From Muribaculaceae bacterium (GTDB taxonomy: Bacteria > Bacteroidota > Bacteroidia > Bacteroidales > Muribaculaceae): DNA of 64,000 nucleotides. The notes under the pieces are model-generated. The model saw only the letters and a list, made by a program, of their open reading frames with translations, had not been told where the DNA came from and ran no database searches. This document shows positions 63,789 to 64,000 of the stretch, piece by piece; position 1 is the stretch's first letter, and the number at the start of each line of letters is the position of its first letter. The position numbers and the translations under genes were made by a program. The DNA lies in NCBI GenBank assembly GCA_022509185.1, contig JAFLTS010000011.1:16838-80837 (forward strand), written 5' to 3'.

Positions 63789-63824
63789 AAATCAGGCAGT
63801 TTTTGATGTGTAACTGCTTGATTT
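63789..63824 (-). terminator. Terminator of the tRNA transcript
   Basis: A 13-bp stem with one mismatch (AAATCAGGCAGTT / AACTGCTTGATTT) and a T-rich run on the minus strand, 7 nt after tRNA-Lys. Confidence 0.75.
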
Positions 63825-63830
63825 TCTTTG

Positions 63831-63903
63831 TGATCCGCCTGGGGCTCGAACCCAGGACCCCAACATTAAAAGTGTTGTGCTCTACCTGCTGAGCTAGCGA
63901 ATC
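63831..63903 (-). tRNA. tRNA-Lys, anticodon TTT
   Basis: A 73-nt tRNA on the minus strand. Acceptor arms GATTCGC / GCGGATC pair with one G-T; D-arm GCTC/GAGC, anticodon loop CTTTTAA, T-arm CTGGG TTCGAGC CCCAG and discriminator A all fit. CCA is not encoded. It follows tRNA-Asn by 22 nt and probably shares its transcript. Confidence 0.95.
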
Positions 63904-63925
63904 CCATTTTTGCCTCTCGGCTTGG

Positions 63926-63999
63926 CGCTTCAGGATGGGCTTGAACCAACGACCCCCTGATTAACAGTCAGGTGCTCTAACCAACTGAGCTACTGAAGC
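63926..63999 (-). tRNA. tRNA-Asn, anticodon GTT
   Basis: A 74-nt tRNA on the minus strand with perfect 7-bp acceptor GCTTCAG / CTGAAGC, D-loop AGTTGGTTA, anticodon loop CTGTTAATC and T-loop TTCAAGC. Discriminator G is followed by encoded CCA (complement of 63923-63925), unlike the neighbouring tRNA-Lys. It ends one base from the window edge, so an upstream promoter is outside the window. Confidence 0.95.
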
Positions 64000-64000
64000 A

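Larger units (their letters stand above)
63425..63830. other. Intergenic region downstream of the tRNA genes
   Basis: About 400 bp without a gene. It contains five GTTTAC-type half-sites (63720-63769) and a terminator (63789-63824). A short GAGAGCCTCTC dyad near 63482 is also present. Confidence 0.5.

Noticed and set aside
1..64000. CRISPR array, rRNA operon, insertion sequences, riboswitches
   Set aside because: No regularly spaced repeats, rRNA-like sequence, transposase frame or known aptamer pattern was found on reading both strands.

Overview
The window is about 64 kb of AT-rich chromosomal DNA from a member of the Bacteroidota, most likely order Bacteroidales. The support is TonB-dependent and beta-barrel outer-membrane proteins, many lipoproteins with Cys lipoboxes, LytTR regulators, a BioG-BioC fusion, a PBP1C/alpha-2-macroglobulin pair, a shared C-terminal tail on secreted proteins, and promoters of the Bacteroides type (TTTG, about 20 nt, TAnnTTTG). 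A Muribaculaceae-like lineage is possible but I cannot prove it. TGA and TAA both serve as stops, so the standard bacterial code applies. I see no transposase, integrase, CRISPR array or rRNA.

Layout. 0.2-3.7 kb: a minus-strand trio (flavodoxin-like oxidoreductase, lysophospholipase-like hydrolase, radical SAM protein) facing a divergent AraC regulator. 3.8-8.2 kb: a beta-barrel outer-membrane protein followed by a LytS-type kinase and a LytTR response regulator. 8.4-14.9 kb: a large arsenic operon (arsR, arsF, arsG, small dithiol protein, arsD, arsA, CDF metal exporter, acr3, then a thioredoxin) with a readable promoter and operator in front of arsR. 15-25 kb: single genes and small clusters, namely an acetyltransferase, a DUF3089 lipoprotein, a tight DUF5131/GNAT/HAD/SDR/A1S_2505-like cluster, a LytTR regulator overlapping a membrane-anchored NAGPA-like protein, a YolD-like protein, and a hydrolase broken by one in-frame TGA. 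27.4-31.9 kb: a compact biotin operon (bioA, bioF, bioG-bioC fusion, bioD). 32-40 kb: two secreted proteins sharing a C-terminal tail, and a TonB receptor plus nucleoside-permease pair whose promoter overlaps that of a divergent methyltransferase. 40.5-48.2 kb: alpha-2-macroglobulin lipoprotein and a frameshifted pbpC. 48.3-51.7 kb: clpS-clpA-aat, a complete bacterial N-degron module. 53-59.8 kb: a Y-family polymerase with a PHP phosphatase, then HD, DJ-1, alcohol dehydrogenase, esterase and cysteine-hydrolase genes. 60-64 kb: gene-poor DNA with small lipoproteins, a long perfect palindrome, a cluster of GTTTAC half-sites and two tRNA genes (Lys, Asn).

The strongest candidates for something new are the LytTR/membrane-NAGPA pair at 20.5-21.8 kb, which resembles a one-component regulator with a membrane-bound partner; the ars operon that combines metalloid extrusion, organoarsenical-type genes and a divalent-metal CDF pump; and a dispersed intergenic element found twice (12979-13070 and 22966-23056). 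Two otherwise sound genes carry single lesions (pbpC frameshift, hydrolase nonsense codon), which may be real or assembly errors.
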